Of a stretch of DNA of 64,000 bases, positions 35,126 through 43,080 are shown one piece after another. The first letter of the stretch is position 1; the number at the start of each line of letters is the position of its first letter. The position numbers and the translations under genes were made by a program. The notes beneath the pieces were generated by a model, which saw nothing but the letters and a program-made list of their open reading frames with translations, was not told where the DNA came from and searched no databases. The DNA is from Pseudoxanthomonas koreensis_A (lineage in GTDB: Bacteria; Pseudomonadota; Gammaproteobacteria; Xanthomonadales; Xanthomonadaceae): positions 2,108,001 to 2,172,000 of the forward strand of contig NZ_CP169056.1 in the NCBI RefSeq assembly GCF_041890415.1. The letters run 5' to 3'.

Positions 35126-36070
35126 TCAACCCGATGCCTGCACGCCGCGATAACGCTCGGCCAGCATGCGCACGCGCTGCACGTAACGCTGGGTCTCGCT
35201 GTAGGGCGGGACACCCTTGTGCCGGTCCACCGCGCCTTCGCCGGCGTTGTAGCCGGCCGCGGCCAGGGTCAGGTCGCCGTTGAAGCGCTTGAGCAGCCAG
35301 GCCAAATATTCAACCCCGCCACGGATGTTCTGCGCCGGATCGTAGGAGTCGACCACGCCGAAGCGGCGCGCGGTGGGCGGCATCAGCTGCATCAACCCTT
35401 GCGCGCCCACCCGCGACAGGGCGGTGGGATTGAACGCGGACTCGGCATGGATGACCGCGCGCACGATTGCCTCCTCGACCCCGAACTCGCGCGCGGCCGC
35501 GGCGATCTCGTTCTGGTAGGCGGTGGTGTTCAGTCGCACGGTGGCGAAGCTCAACCCGGGCTGCACGCCGCAGGCGTAGCAGGTCTCGATGAAGCTGTAG
35601 GCGATCGTGCGCACCTGCGCGGCACCGGCCCCGCGCGCCGGCGGGCGGCTGCTGAAATGGCGCACCCCGTCCTGCATGTAGGAATACACCTGGCCGCTGA
35701 CCCGCCGCTGCGGCGCGGTGCCCGTGGCCGCGCGGTGCGGCCCTGGAGGCAGCGGCGCAGCGGAGACGCGCAGGCTGGCCGGCGGCGTGTCGGCCACGCC
35801 GCTTGCAGCAGGGCTGGCTGCAGCGCCGGCGGTACCACTGGCGGCCGGGCTTGCGGCCTGGGCGGGCACGCGGGCGGGCGCGGGCGTGGCCGGGCGCGAG
35901 CGGTCCGGCACATAGCGGCTGAACACCGCGCACTGTGCCCCGGCAACCCGCTTGTTGACGTAGCTGGTCACGCCATCCTGGCCGACGCAGCGGTACAGGG
36001 TGCCGGCACCGGCGGGCGCAGCCACCAGCGCGAACAGGACCAGCCCGATCATCCCCGGCATCCCCTTCAT
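35126..36070 (-). CDS. Secreted lytic transglycosylase (SLT domain) with N-terminal DUF4124
   Basis: A 314-residue exported protein. Signal peptide at 1-22 (GLVLFALVAAPAGAG), DUF4124-like segment LYRCVGQDGVTSYVNKRVAG, an Ala/Pro-rich linker (about 60-120), then the SLT domain with catalytic Glu in VIHAESAFNP, the GLMQLMPPTARRFG motif and NIRGGVEYLAWLL, AAGYNAGEGAV. It cleaves peptidoglycan to anhydromuropeptides. The frame is open far upstream, but the ATG at 36070 gives the signal peptide. Divergent from miaB. Confidence 0.93.
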   Translation of the reverse strand: MKGMPGMIGLVLFALVAAPAGAGTLYRCVGQDGVTSYVNKRVAGAQCAVFSRYVPDRSRPATPAPARVPAQAASPAASGTAGAAASPAASGVADTPPASLRVSAAPLPPGPHRAATGTAPQRRVSGQVYSYMQDGVRHFSSRPPARGAGAAQVRTIAYSFIETCYACGVQPGLSFATVRLNTTAYQNEIAAAAREFGVEEAIVRAVIHAESAFNPTALSRVGAQGLMQLMPPTARRFGVVDSYDPAQNIRGGVEYLAWLLKRFNGDLTLAAAGYNAGEGAVDRHKGVPPYSETQRYVQRVRMLAERYRGVQASG

Positions 36071-36211
36071 GGCGCGCAGTTTCCCAGCTTCCTGCGCCCT
36101 TGCCAAGCCGTTGTCCGCAAAGAGGAAAGTGGCCCGGGACCGGGCGCCAGCGGCACCCCTGCCGGCAGCGCCGCTACACTGTGCCGCTTCCGCCCGCCTG
36201 GATTGACCGCC

Positions 36212-37672
36212 ATGACCGGGATGACCGCCCCTTCGGACACCGCTCCGGATGCCGCCATCGCGCCCGCCACCACACCCGTGCTGCTGCCGCTGCCCGGCGC
36301 GGCGCCACGCCCGATCCCGGGCGGTGCGCGCGGCAAGCTGTTCATCAAGACCCACGGTTGCCAGATGAACGAGTACGACTCGGCCAAGATGGCCGACGTG
36401 CTGGCCGAGCACGAGGGCCTTGAACTCACCGACGATCCGGCCGACGCCGACGTGATCCTGGTCAACACCTGCTCCATCCGCGAGAAGGCCCAGGAAAAGG
36501 TGTTCAGCCAGCTGGGCCGCTGGCGGGTGCTCAAGGAGAACAGTCGCCGGGAAAGCGGCCGCGAGGTCATCATCGGCGTCGGCGGCTGCGTGGCTTCGCA
36601 GGAAGGCGAGGCCATCGTCAGGCGCGCGCCCTACGTGGACCTGGTGTTCGGCCCGCAGACCCTGCACCGCCTGCCGGAACTGATCCGCGCCCGGCGCGAG
36701 CAGGACCGGCCACAGGTGGACATCAGCTTCCCGGAGATCGAGAAGTTCGACCGCCTGCCCGAGCCGCGCGCCGAGGGCCCCAGCGCCTTCGTCTCGATCA
36801 TGGAAGGCTGCTCCAAGTACTGCAGCTTCTGCGTGGTGCCCTACACCCGCGGCACCGAGGTCAGCCGGCCGTTCGAGGACGTGCTGGTGGAGGTGGCGCA
36901 ACTTGCCGCCCAGGGCGTGCGCGAGGTCAACCTGCTGGGGCAGAACGTCAACGCCTACCGCGGCCCCATGGAAGGCTCGGAAGAGCCTGCCGACCTGGGG
37001 CTGCTGATCCGCACCATCGCCCAGATCGAGGGCATCGGCCGGATCCGCTTCACCACCTCGCACCCGCTGGAATTTTCCGACTCGCTGGTGGAGGCCTACC
37101 GCGACGTGCCGCAACTGGCCAACTACCTGCACCTGCCGGTGCAGGCCGGCAGCGACCGCGTGCTCAGCGCGATGAAGCGCGGCTACACCGCGCTGGAGTT
37201 CAAGCAGAAGATCCGCAAGCTGCGCGCGGTGCGGCCGGACATCTCGATCTCCTCGGATTTCATCGTCGGCTTCCCCGGCGAGACCGACGCCGATTTCGAA
37301 AAGACCATGAAGCTGATCGAGGACGTGGGCTTCGACCAGAGCTTCTCCTTCATCTATTCGCGGCGCCCCGGCACTCCCGCCGCCGATCTCGAGGACGACA
37401 CCCCCGAAGCGGTCAAGCACGCGCGCCTGGAACGGCTGCAGGCGGCGGTCACCGCCAATGCGGCGCGCATCTCCGGGGCGATGGTCGGCAGCGTGCAGCG
37501 GGTGCTGGTGGAAGGGCCGTCGCGCAAGAACCCGGACGAGCTGACCGGCAAGACCGAAAACATGCGTTCGGTGAACTTCCCCGGCCATGCCCGCCTGATC
37601 GGCCAGTTCGTGGACGTGGTGATCACCGAGGCACTGACCAACTCGCTGCGCGCACGGGTCGCCACCACGTAG
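36212..37672 (+). CDS. miaB: tRNA-2-methylthio-N6-dimethylallyladenosine synthase
   Basis: Radical SAM methylthiotransferase, 486 residues. N-terminal cluster cysteines C50 (HGCQMN), C87 (NTCSI) and C126 (GGCVA); radical SAM cysteines C200, C204, C207 in CSKYCSFC; C-terminal TRAM domain (VLVEGPSRKNPDELTGKTENMRSVNF in parts). An N-terminal extension of about 40 residues, Ala/Pro-rich, precedes the conserved start of the MiaB domain. The stop TAG lies in the REP head. First gene of the miaB-phoH-ybeY-corC locus. Confidence 0.96.
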   Translation: MTGMTAPSDTAPDAAIAPATTPVLLPLPGAAPRPIPGGARGKLFIKTHGCQMNEYDSAKMADVLAEHEGLELTDDPADADVILVNTCSIREKAQEKVFSQLGRWRVLKENSRRESGREVIIGVGGCVASQEGEAIVRRAPYVDLVFGPQTLHRLPELIRARREQDRPQVDISFPEIEKFDRLPEPRAEGPSAFVSIMEGCSKYCSFCVVPYTRGTEVSRPFEDVLVEVAQLAAQGVREVNLLGQNVNAYRGPMEGSEEPADLGLLIRTIAQIEGIGRIRFTTSHPLEFSDSLVEAYRDVPQLANYLHLPVQAGSDRVLSAMKRGYTALEFKQKIRKLRAVRPDISISSDFIVGFPGETDADFEKTMKLIEDVGFDQSFSFIYSRRPGTPAADLEDDTPEAVKHARLERLQAAVTANAARISGAMVGSVQRVLVEGPSRKNPDELTGKTENMRSVNFPGHARLIGQFVDVVITEALTNSLRARVATT

Positions 37673-37754
37673 GAACCGGCCTTGCCGGCGACCGCATCGG
37701 ATTGGGCCGCGGCGGTGATTGCGTCGCGGTGTCGCCGGCAAGGCCGGCTTCTGC
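37669..37754. repeat. Inverted REP pair after miaB
   Basis: Forward element at 37669-37691 (GTAGGAACCGGCCTTGCC, then GGCGA) and inverted element 37732-37754, separated by 40 bp. The miaB stop is part of the first GTAG. Confidence 0.85.
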
Positions 37755-37853
37755 AGGGACGGTTGCGCTGGCTGCGGGAAGCCGTCCGCGCTACGCTTCC
37801 GGGCCCCATCGCAAACGGCGATCGCACCTTCGCGTGCAGCCGCGCCGCCGCCC

Positions 37854-38837
37854 ATGACCAGCCCCACCCAGCGCGATTTCACCCTCGACCCGGCCGATAC
37901 CGGGCGCCTGGCCAACCTGGCCGGCCCGTTCGACGAACACCTGCGCCAGATCGAGCTGCGCCTGGGCGTGGAGATCGCCAACCGCGGCAACATCTACCGC
38001 GTGAGCGGCCCGGAGGACGCGGCAGTGCGCGCCGAGCGCCTGCTGCAGGCGCTCTATGCCGAGACCGCCGAGACCACCTACGACAGCCATGCCATCCACC
38101 TGCGCCTGAACGCGGCCAACCTCGATCGCGTGGACGATGACGGCTACCAGCCGCAGGAAGTGGCGGTGAAGGTGCGCCGCGGCACCGTGCGCGGCCGCGG
38201 CAGCAACCAGTCGCGCTACCTGCACGCCATCGCCACCCACGACATCAACTTCGGCATCGGCCCGGCCGGCACCGGCAAGACCTTCCTGGCCGTGGCCATG
38301 GCGGTGGATGCGCTCAACGAATCGCGGGTGCAGCGCCTGGTGCTGGTGCGCCCGGCGGTGGAGGCCGGCGAGAAGCTCGGCTTCCTGCCCGGCGACCTCA
38401 CCCAGAAGGTCGACCCCTACCTGCGCCCGCTGTACGACGCCCTGTACGAGATGCTGGGCGTGGAGAAGGTGGCCAAGCTGCTGGAAAAGAACGTCATCGA
38501 GATCGCGCCGCTGGCCTACATGCGCGGGCGCACCCTCAACGACGCCTTCGTGATCCTGGACGAAGCCCAGAACACCACCATCGAGCAGATGAAGATGTTC
38601 CTGACCCGCCTGGGCTTCGGCTCCACCGCGGTGGTCACCGGCGACATGACCCAGATCGACCTGCCCAAGCACGTCAAATCCGGCCTCAAGGACGCAATCG
38701 AAGTGCTGCGCGGGGTGGAAGGCGTGAGCTTCACCTTCTTCGAGGCGCGCGACGTGGTCCGCCACCCACTGGTGGCGCGGATCGTCGATGCCTATGATCG
38801 ACGCGACCTGTCCGCCCGCGTAACCGGCCAGGAATAG
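37854..38837 (+). CDS. ybeZ: PhoH-like ATPase (YbeZ)
   Basis: A 327-residue PhoH-family P-loop ATPase. Walker A is GPAGTGKT, Walker B FVILDEAQN, preceded by LVRPAVEAGEKLGFLPGD. An N-terminal KH-like segment covers residues 1-95. Partner of YbeY in RNA processing in other bacteria. ATG at 37854 chosen after SD-poor context; the in-frame upstream extension runs through the REP element and is not used. Confidence 0.94.
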   Translation: MTSPTQRDFTLDPADTGRLANLAGPFDEHLRQIELRLGVEIANRGNIYRVSGPEDAAVRAERLLQALYAETAETTYDSHAIHLRLNAANLDRVDDDGYQPQEVAVKVRRGTVRGRGSNQSRYLHAIATHDINFGIGPAGTGKTFLAVAMAVDALNESRVQRLVLVRPAVEAGEKLGFLPGDLTQKVDPYLRPLYDALYEMLGVEKVAKLLEKNVIEIAPLAYMRGRTLNDAFVILDEAQNTTIEQMKMFLTRLGFGSTAVVTGDMTQIDLPKHVKSGLKDAIEVLRGVEGVSFTFFEARDVVRHPLVARIVDAYDRRDLSARVTGQE

Positions 38838-38867
38838 CCACCCATCCACGCGCACATCGGAGGTGCC

Positions 38868-39698
38868 ATGTCAGACACGACCATCCGGACGCTTGCCGTC
38901 CTCGCCATCCTTGCCACCCTGCTTGTCGCACCGACGGCCGCGCGCGCAAGCGATTTCATGGCCACCAGCTATCTCATCGCGCCGCGCCAGGCCGGGGAGT
39001 TCGTGCTCGCCGGGGCCGATCACGACCCGCAGCGGCCGCAGGCCGGGGTGAACTTCCGCTACGTACTGCCGGACCAGCCAGCAGTGGACCTCAGCCTGCT
39101 CATGGTGAAGGCCGGCCCGGTGGATCCGGCGCCGGGCGTGGCCGATGTGGTCGAAGGCATCCTGGGGGACTTCAAGTACCTGGTGGAAAGCGGCAACGTG
39201 CAGGCCATGGAGACGCTGGACCGGACTCCGTTCGACGTCGAGCACCGGCTCGACGGCACCGGCGCCGTGGCGGACGACGCATCCCCGCCCGTGATGACGG
39301 TCAAGGCGCGGGGCGAGCGGCTGCGTGCGGGCATCACGAGCGCCAATGGCGGGGAATTCCGCTCCAACGTCCATGTGGTGATCAAGCAGATGTACTTCCT
39401 GATCCTGCGCACGATGGGCCCGCCGACCCTCTCCCAGGAGGCATTCGACGCGGTGACCGACGAGGCCGCGCGCACCCTGGCGCTGGCGACCGAAGCCGCC
39501 CACGTGGGCCACTGCAGCCGCCACAGCCAGCTGCCGCCCCTGCCCGCCGGCGCATCCGCCAAGGAAGTGGAGAGCCGCGGCGTGAGCACGGCGGCGCTGC
39601 GCATGGCCTTCAACTGCCACTCCTCCGCCGCGACCATCGGGCTGGAAGAACTGCGCCGCAACGCCGAGGTCGTGGTCGTCGAGCACCCGTCGCGGTAA
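38868..39698 (+). CDS. Exported hypothetical protein between phoH and ybeY
   Basis: A 276-residue protein with signal peptide (TLAVLAILATLLVAPTAARAS, cleavage near 27). No family recognised. Two cysteines at HVGHCSRHSQ and MAFNCHSSA could form a disulfide. The ribosome site GGAGG lies close before the ATG. It seems to be an insertion into the otherwise conserved phoH-ybeY order. Confidence 0.75.
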   Translation: MSDTTIRTLAVLAILATLLVAPTAARASDFMATSYLIAPRQAGEFVLAGADHDPQRPQAGVNFRYVLPDQPAVDLSLLMVKAGPVDPAPGVADVVEGILGDFKYLVESGNVQAMETLDRTPFDVEHRLDGTGAVADDASPPVMTVKARGERLRAGITSANGGEFRSNVHVVIKQMYFLILRTMGPPTLSQEAFDAVTDEAARTLALATEAAHVGHCSRHSQLPPLPAGASAKEVESRGVSTAALRMAFNCHSSAATIGLEELRRNAEVVVVEHPSR

Positions 39699-39746
39699 CG
39701 CGCCATCCGCGCGATACTGCACGCCCCGGTCGAACACGCGCCCACC

Positions 39747-40229
39747 ATGACCCAGGGCCCCCGCCGCCTCGATGTTGCCGTCAGCTATGCCGCGCCGCGG
39801 CGCGGCGTGCCGGCCGCCGCAAGCTTCCGCAAGTGGGTGGCGGCCGCGCTGGCCGGGCGCATCCGCGAGGCCGACCTGGCCATCCGCATCGTCGATGCGG
39901 CCGAAGGCCGCGCGCTCAACCGCCATTACCGCGGCAAGGATTACGCCACCAACGTGCTCAGCTTTCCCGCCGAACTGCCGGAAGGCCTGCCCGAGGGCGT
40001 GCGCCTGCCGCTGCTGGGCGACCTGGTGATCTGCGCACCGGTGGTGGCACGCGAGGCGGAAGAACAGGCCAAGCCAGCCGCCGCCCACTATGCGCACCTG
40101 ACCGTGCACGGCGTGCTGCACCTGCTGGGCTGGAACCACGAGGACGACCGCGAAGCCGAGGCCATGGAGCAGCTCGAGCGCACCATCCTCGCCGGCCTGG
40201 GCCTGCCTGATCCCTATCCCGGTGAGTAA
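39747..40229 (+). CDS. ybeY: Endoribonuclease YbeY (16S rRNA maturation)
   Basis: A 160-residue zinc-dependent RNase needed for 16S rRNA 3' processing and ribosome quality control. The signature HGVLHLLGWNHEDD supplies the three His ligands; the preceding strand reads LPLLGDLVICAPVVAREA, and YRGKDYATNVLSFP is conserved. Normal length. Confidence 0.95.
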   Translation: MTQGPRRLDVAVSYAAPRRGVPAAASFRKWVAAALAGRIREADLAIRIVDAAEGRALNRHYRGKDYATNVLSFPAELPEGLPEGVRLPLLGDLVICAPVVAREAEEQAKPAAAHYAHLTVHGVLHLLGWNHEDDREAEAMEQLERTILAGLGLPDPYPGE

Positions 40230-40233
40230 GCCG

Positions 40234-40881
40234 ATGCGCCGTCCCGAACCTGCCCGCCCGCTGACGTCCGGCCGCAGCGTGGCCTGCGCATTGCTGCTGC
40301 TGTTCGTGCCGCTGTTCGTGCCGCTGGTCGCGCAGGCGCAGGAGGACACCGCGCCGATCGACCTGTCCGCATTGCTCGAGTGCCGCGCCAGCTACGAGGC
40401 CTTCATGGCGCTGGTGCCGGTGCAGGCCGATCCGCTCAGGGCCGTGGCCCTGGGCTGGCAGCCGCTGCCGCAGGCCAATCCGTTCATGGTCGAGTACCGG
40501 CTCAATGCACCGGTGCAGGCATTCGGCCATGCCACCGACCACATCGCCTTTGCCGGCGACGGCGTGGTGGCGGTGCTGGACCTGCCCGAGCCGCGCGTGC
40601 TGGCCCGGGCGCTGGCGCTGGAAACGGCGGTGGATACCCCGGCCAAGGCGCTGTTCGGGCGCGAGGTGCGCGCCGAGGAGACCGCGCCGGACGCGGACGG
40701 AACGGTATGGATCGAATCGGCGGTGGTCACCGTGTCCAACGTCGATTCGCATCCCGGCCGCACCCTGGCCGGCTGCAGCTACAGCCTGGATCCCTGGGAG
40801 CCGGACGCGGAAGAGGCCGCATCTGCGACTCAAGCCGACGCCAGCGCCGACGCCTCGCCGGACGCCGCCGTTCCGCGCTAG
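40234..40881 (+). CDS. Exported hypothetical protein between ybeY and corC
   Basis: A 215-residue protein with signal peptide (ACALLLLFVPLFVPLVAQAQ) and a mature domain with two cysteines (ALLECRASY; LAGCSYSLD). The last 30 residues are Ala/Asp-rich. No family recognised. Start at ATG 40234 with GGTGAG upstream; a GTG at 40222 overlapping ybeY is possible. Confidence 0.7.
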   Translation: MRRPEPARPLTSGRSVACALLLLFVPLFVPLVAQAQEDTAPIDLSALLECRASYEAFMALVPVQADPLRAVALGWQPLPQANPFMVEYRLNAPVQAFGHATDHIAFAGDGVVAVLDLPEPRVLARALALETAVDTPAKALFGREVRAEETAPDADGTVWIESAVVTVSNVDSHPGRTLAGCSYSLDPWEPDAEEAASATQADASADASPDAAVPR

Positions 40882-40919
40882 ACTCCGGCCAACGCCACTG
40901 TGGCGCCCATCCACCCGTG

Positions 40920-41804
40920 ATGCCCGAAGACGACAGTAGTAGCCGAACCGCATCCGAGCCCCTCGAGAAGCGGCGCAACTGGCTCGAGCGCCTCAGCGCC
41001 GCCTTCTCCGGCGAACCCGACACACGCGAAGACCTGCTTGCCGTGCTGCGCCATGCGCAGGGCAATGCACTGATCGACGCCGACACCCTGCGCATGATGG
41101 AAGGGGCACTGTCGGTGTCGGAGCTGACCGTCGGCGACGTGATGGTTTCGCGCTCGCAGATGGTGTCGCTGCCGGCCGAGGCCCCGTTCATCGAATTGAT
41201 GAGGCAGGTGGTCGAATCGGGCCACTCGCGCTTCCCGGTGCACGGCGAGGACCGCGACGAGATCCTCGGCATCCTGCTGGCCAAGGACCTGCTGCGCGGG
41301 GTGGTGGCCGACAACGGCCCGCGCAACGTCCACGCGCTGTTGCGCCCGGCGGTGCTGATTCCCGAGTCGAAGAAGCTCAACGTCCTGCTCAAGGAGTTCA
41401 GGCTCTCGCGCAACCACATGGCCATGGTGGTGGACGAATACGGCGGGGTGGCCGGGCTGGTCACCATCGAGGACGTGCTGGAGCAGATCGTCGGCCAGAT
41501 CGACGATGAGCACGACGAGGCCGAGGACGACAGCGCGCTGATCGCGGTGCAGGCCGACGGCCAGTTCGTGGTCGACGCGCTCACCCCCATCGGCGACTTC
41601 AACCAGCGCTTCGGCGCGGGTTTCCCCGACGACGAATACGACACCATCGGCGGCCTGGTCACCGAGGCGATCGGCCACCTGCCGGAGGCCGGCGAGGAAC
41701 TGACCCTGGACCGGTTCGCATTCCGCGTGATCCGCGCCGACGCACGCCGGGTGCGCGCCTTCCAGGTGGGCGTGCTGGCGCCGGAAGCGGAGGACGAATC
41801 CTGA
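40920..41804 (+). CDS. corC: CorC/HlyC-type CBS-domain protein (YbeX)
   Basis: A 294-residue cytoplasmic protein with two CBS domains (TVGDVMVSRSQMVSLP ... VLIPESKKLNVLLKEFRLSRNHMAMVVDEYGGVAGLVTIEDV, read in parts) and a C-terminal CorC_HlyC domain (GQFVVDALTPIGDFN). In E. coli it is linked to magnesium/cobalt efflux and ribosome assembly with YbeY. The gene ends in a TGATG overlap with the next gene. Confidence 0.94.
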   Translation: MPEDDSSSRTASEPLEKRRNWLERLSAAFSGEPDTREDLLAVLRHAQGNALIDADTLRMMEGALSVSELTVGDVMVSRSQMVSLPAEAPFIELMRQVVESGHSRFPVHGEDRDEILGILLAKDLLRGVVADNGPRNVHALLRPAVLIPESKKLNVLLKEFRLSRNHMAMVVDEYGGVAGLVTIEDVLEQIVGQIDDEHDEAEDDSALIAVQADGQFVVDALTPIGDFNQRFGAGFPDDEYDTIGGLVTEAIGHLPEAGEELTLDRFAFRVIRADARRVRAFQVGVLAPEAEDES

Positions 41805-43030
41805 TGCCTGCCCGGGCGTACGCGGCGCCCGTGTCGCCGGCCGTGCGCCGTTGTGCCGCCGCGATCGCGCTGCTGGCGGCATTGCTGGCGCCGGCCCTGG
41901 CCTGGGCCGCGCCGCGCATCGCGGTGATGACGATGCAGCCGGGCGAAGTGTTCTTCGAGCGCTTCGGCCATGACGCCATCGTGGTGGTCGACCCGCACAC
42001 CGGGGCGGCGACCTCGTACAACTTCGGCTACTTCGACCCGTCCGAACCGGACTTCGTGTCCCGCTTCGTGCGCGGGGAAATGATGTATTACCTGGTCGCG
42101 CTGCCGCTGGCCGAGGACCTGGTCCAGTACCGCGAGGCCGGCCGCGGCGTGCGCCTGCAGTGGCTGGACCTGGAGCCGGCACGCGCGCAGGCGCTGGCCG
42201 ATGCGCTGGCGCAACGCGCCCGGCCCGAGAACGCGCGCTACCGCTACGACTACTTCACCGCCAACTGCGCCACCCAGGTGCGTGACGCCCTGGACCAGGC
42301 GCTGGGCGGCGCACTCAAGACCCAGTTGGCCGCGCGCTCGCGCGGCAACACCTACCGCAGCGAGGCGGTGCGCCTGGCGCGCCCGGCGGCGTGGATGTGG
42401 CTGGGCTTCGACCTGGGCCTGGGGCCATATGCCGATCGTGCGCTGTCACGCTGGGACGAGGCCTTCGTGCCGATGCGCCTGGCCGACAGCCTGCGCGAGG
42501 CCGACAACGGCGATGGCCGCGCACTGGTACTGGCCGAAGAGGAGCTGTTGCCGCACCGCCTGGCACCGGAACCGACCGACAGCCCGCGCCGGGTCTGGCC
42601 GTGGCTGCTGGCCGGCCTGGTGGCCGCCGCCGGCGTGATGGCCGCGCGCCGGCGGCCACGGCTGCTGGGTGCGGTGGCCCTGCCCTTCTGGCTGCTGTGC
42701 GGGCTTGGCGGCGTGCTGCTGCTGTTCCTGTGGACGGGCACCACGCACCAGGCCGCGTGGGCCAACCGCAACCTGTGGCTGCTGGACCCGCTGTGCCTGC
42801 TGCTGCTGCCCACCGGCGTGGCCTTGCTGCGCGCGCGTGCGCCCGCACGCCTGGCACGGGTGTTGTGCTGGACGGTGGCGGCGCTGGCCGCACTTGGCTG
42901 GATCCTGCAGTGGCTCAGCCAGGCACCGCAGTACAACCTTCCATGGATCGCCCTGCTGCTGCCGGTACACGTTGCCCTGGCGCTGGCCGTGCAGCGCCAG
43001 GCGCCCCTGAGTTTGCGCAACGCGCATTGA
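41804..43030 (+). CDS. DUF4105/Lnb-type membrane protein in the usual lnt position
   Basis: A 408-residue protein with signal peptide (1-36), a periplasmic DUF4105 domain (about 40-250) and five C-terminal transmembrane helices (about 262-400). The domain carries His56 in FERFGHDAIVV and Cys155 in YFTANCATQVRD, a putative Cys-His pair. The Pfam family was renamed after Bacteroides Lnb, reported as a lipoprotein N-acyltransferase. Its place after miaB-phoH-ybeY-corC is that of lnt in E. coli. The shared TGATG with corC shows tight coupling. Lipoprotein N-acylation is inferred, not shown. Confidence 0.85.
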   Translation: MPARAYAAPVSPAVRRCAAAIALLAALLAPALAWAAPRIAVMTMQPGEVFFERFGHDAIVVVDPHTGAATSYNFGYFDPSEPDFVSRFVRGEMMYYLVALPLAEDLVQYREAGRGVRLQWLDLEPARAQALADALAQRARPENARYRYDYFTANCATQVRDALDQALGGALKTQLAARSRGNTYRSEAVRLARPAAWMWLGFDLGLGPYADRALSRWDEAFVPMRLADSLREADNGDGRALVLAEEELLPHRLAPEPTDSPRRVWPWLLAGLVAAAGVMAARRRPRLLGAVALPFWLLCGLGGVLLLFLWTGTTHQAAWANRNLWLLDPLCLLLLPTGVALLRARAPARLARVLCWTVAALAALGWILQWLSQAPQYNLPWIALLLPVHVALALAVQRQAPLSLRNAH

Positions 43031-43080
43031 CTGCACCGGTACGGGGGCGGACCCTCGGGCCGATCCACTGGAGGCGTGCC

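Noticed and set aside
40878..42182. Minus-strand ORFs over corC and the DUF4105 gene
   Set aside because: Shadow frames of well supported plus-strand genes.
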